Assembly (NCBI GenBank): GCA_047618565.1
Contig: JBLHKW010000127.1
Span: 1-15,572 of the forward strand
Source: JBLHKW01 sp047618565
GTDB lineage: Bacteria > Planctomycetota > UBA1135 > GCA-002686595
Reading direction: 5' to 3'
Length of the DNA stretch: 15,572 nucleotides
Positions 15,101 through 15,572 of this stretch are shown in pieces. The notes under the pieces were generated by a model that had not been told where the DNA came from, did not search any database, and saw only the letters and a list, made by a program, of their open reading frames with translations. How positions within the stretch are numbered: the stretch's first letter is position 1; every line of letters starts with the position of its first letter. The position numbers and the translations under genes were made by a program.

Positions 15101-15392
15101 CCATTGAATGTGATGCCCCGGTCGGAGTAAGGACTCTCGCCGACGAGATCTCATCGCCCCACAGGTCAGAGCAGAAGCATGCTACGACTCGACCAGATGG
15201 TGAGTCGTATTGCGTCCGATGCAGGACTACTCCCCAATCGTAGACCACGTTCCCGTGGGATCTTGCGACCGTACGAGCAACTGCAGACCCAGATAGCGAA
15301 TGCAATAGTAGAATCCACACTAGTCGTCGTAATCGTGACGCTTGATGAACTCTCTCACGATGCCCAACAAGCCTAGTCGCTATTGCGCTCAT
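12165..15392 (-). CDS. Large secreted alpha/beta-hydrolase (lipase/esterase-like) with C-terminal beta domains
   Basis: About 1075 residues. A basic, hydrophobic N-terminus (RRLVWILLLHSLSGSAVA, about 22-39) suggests export. The first 330 residues are a Cys-rich beta region unlike any family I know. A lipase-like core includes FDVVCHSMGGLITRAL, with the nucleophile S454 in CHSMG (usual first Gly replaced by Cys). H582 in PEFHTQ is a possible catalytic His; the acid is unassigned. Then come a beta-sandwich, a segment with LLDDGASGDGAAGDGVYGG (about 795-813, 'choice-of-anchor X' style) and an EF-hand/dockerin-like loop DTNSNALIDVLE (866-877). An IPT/TIG-like domain (about 981-1067, YSIFLQGTKLGNIDAVFIG) ends the protein. 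I prefer ATG 15392, which follows GAGG at 9-base spacing; GTG 15407 is the alternative. Codon usage is plainly less GC-rich than in the CHAT gene, suggesting recent acquisition. Confidence 0.8.
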   Translation of the reverse strand: MSAIATRLVGHRERVHQASRLRRLVWILLLHSLSGSAVARTVARSHGNVVYDWGVVLHRTQYDSPSGRVVACFCSDLWGDEISSARVLTPTGASHSMVYEVDEKQWAFDDVGTEAYVTSVYPDGTYQIEVTFSDQSVETYSSELEGEFPPFPEFRCFHEDSITWSSWSNPDDPESIEVHMGVVGGEWFDACGWLPPDATSCSLGGGAVVELSNEYEFEVLFKSGGGKRSGFVATRFPGSGRVVLGDQALPLSDVRIQVAPIGTCNWQDPTPGMPTLTCEHGTYSPERVQVPSHHRVRAVASQQLPESPKRFVEVVNYPAWDPGLVFELGAGHNPEIPLIKFPEPVILQAGLFSGSPAWFPMTVFLQSDPDDVPYKTENRIPAFVCYSVPSKAEHRNGYANGLPGRKSHDENAVVLADWMRGVAASMVEQAPMDGRAWIPDAAIDDLRFDVVCHSMGGLITRALTTSQDSMGRQIRQVVSMDGVHCGTEFADLAGWLAVGFKEKYLNGTHLYPGWNDSHKELDGSPEYLLYSCVATRLAWCANNLVVLPDKSAFGVGRRYALGTFYSEKRFVYGPAKAVPEFHTQINGNPERAREVSNYLAYGRKPPGAILPITDCTSGPNCVPDLGCGNSFQPGPPIEPGDWAGSEAVANGSTVSIVISFDSNTSVTCQLLFNGVGGSYAFKDHLGAQVPWNLLESQTFDTQATLETVEIPAPQTGDVFLELTAAGDDLEVFYGFAFSNGRYLAGEAPPGVTPAGDPIEISASLFDAVGDILVGTSGTIMAEVRDPIGTLATVQLLDDGASGDGAAGDGVYGGSYAATSTEGVYGLYLEGQVVLGRETVTRSADTIAVVGVTGAQLIGSPSENLVDTNSNALIDVLELHQSVGFTKNGRYRLLGRLETSTGNLVAELREDIERTTGPGSEILVMALSAEQLAEGEADGPWVLTDRRIVSVDADFLATDSAAPHLTQPHPLAQFDPPPEPEPTVLMPDTGSRNGGYSIFLQGTKLGNIDAVFIGVNPATVVVHSDYSVEIVVPPMNQLAGLRPTSRSFVDIRVTTPWHDLVFEDAFSYGRDLLAPR

Positions 15393-15451
15393 TTCATTGA
15401 TCCTCACCCATCATGTGACCTGCCCCCGAAACCGGTACCAGAGTCGGGGCT

Positions 15452-15572
15452 TCAGGGTTTCGTGTGGGTTGAAGGCATGAGGTTGAGCCCTCCGAGGTGG
15501 AAGTAGATCGCGTTCCTAAACCGTTCGCGGTTGCGAAAGCCGCAGGCCATTCTCTTGACCCGCTGGATTCGG
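15452..15572 (-). pseudogene. ISL3-family transposase, C-terminal end (runs off the window)
   Basis: The last 39 codons read RIQRVKRMACGFRNRERFRN, AIYFHLGGLNLMPSTHTKP, then TGA at 15452-15454. KRMACGFRN-ERF--AIYFHLGGL is diagnostic of the ISL3 C-terminus. The 5' part is outside the window, so intactness cannot be judged; it is listed as partial. The element's end is probably a few bases past the stop, at GGGGCTTCAGG (15446-15456), which recurs at 3349-3359. The hydrolase gene starts about 45-60 bases away on the same strand, so it could be transcribed from within or beyond this IS. Confidence 0.75.

Noticed and set aside
15424..15449. Inverted repeat CCCCGA/TCGGGG upstream of the hydrolase as an operator or terminator
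   Set aside because: It coincides with the presumed ISL3 end and has a long internal loop, so IS end structure is as likely. No independent support.

Overview
The window is a GC-rich bacterial segment crowded with insertion-sequence (IS) debris around three sizeable intact genes. Three things hint at Planctomycetota, or a Myxococcota/deltaproteobacterial-type relative: a secreted TPR-CHAT protein, a sulfatase-like hydrolase ending in the 'LESLGY' style, and integrase-core IS copies. This is a lineage impression only, because no rRNA, tRNA or housekeeping gene is present.

Layout. 1-107: nothing recognised. 108-633: a short element (E4) bounded by the terminal inverted repeats (TIRs) of an integrase-core IS, but holding a fragment of a CHAT-family gene instead of a transposase. 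About 690-940: 5' RNA part of a group II intron. About 950-1495: wrecked IS5-family transposase. 1777-3271: an extended -10 promoter and an intact lipoprotein-like sulfatase/phosphodiesterase-superfamily gene. 3349-3431: 3' end of an ISL3 transposase. 3432-4710: complete IS copy E1 with an intact transposase. 4711-about 6190: group II intron whose reverse transcriptase is cut exactly at the E1 terminus. 6251-6508: internally deleted IS copy E3. 6547-10146: large secreted PPC-like/TPR/CHAT protein, the best-preserved and most interesting gene. 10200-11480: IS copy E2, full length but with an amber stop in its transposase. 11481-11938: truncated IS66 element (tnpA plus the first 17 codons of tnpB). 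11938-12033: C-terminal stub of an M19 dipeptidase. 12165-15392: very large secreted alpha/beta-hydrolase with C-terminal beta-domains, visibly lower in GC. 15452-15572: C-terminus of another ISL3 transposase running off the window.

The intact genes do not form an operon. The sulfatase-like gene and the CHAT gene are on + and the hydrolase is on -, and IS material separates them all. Their shared theme is export: each has a lipoprotein or Sec-type N-terminus. E1, E2, E3 and E4 are four related TIR-bearing elements. E1 carries the only apparently functional transposase, so the other three look like passengers it could mobilise in trans. Flanks of E1 and E2 do not match on their two sides, so the region was also shaped by recombination or adjacent deletion, not only by simple insertion. 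I found no CRISPR array, gRAMP or recognisable defence operon next to the CHAT gene.
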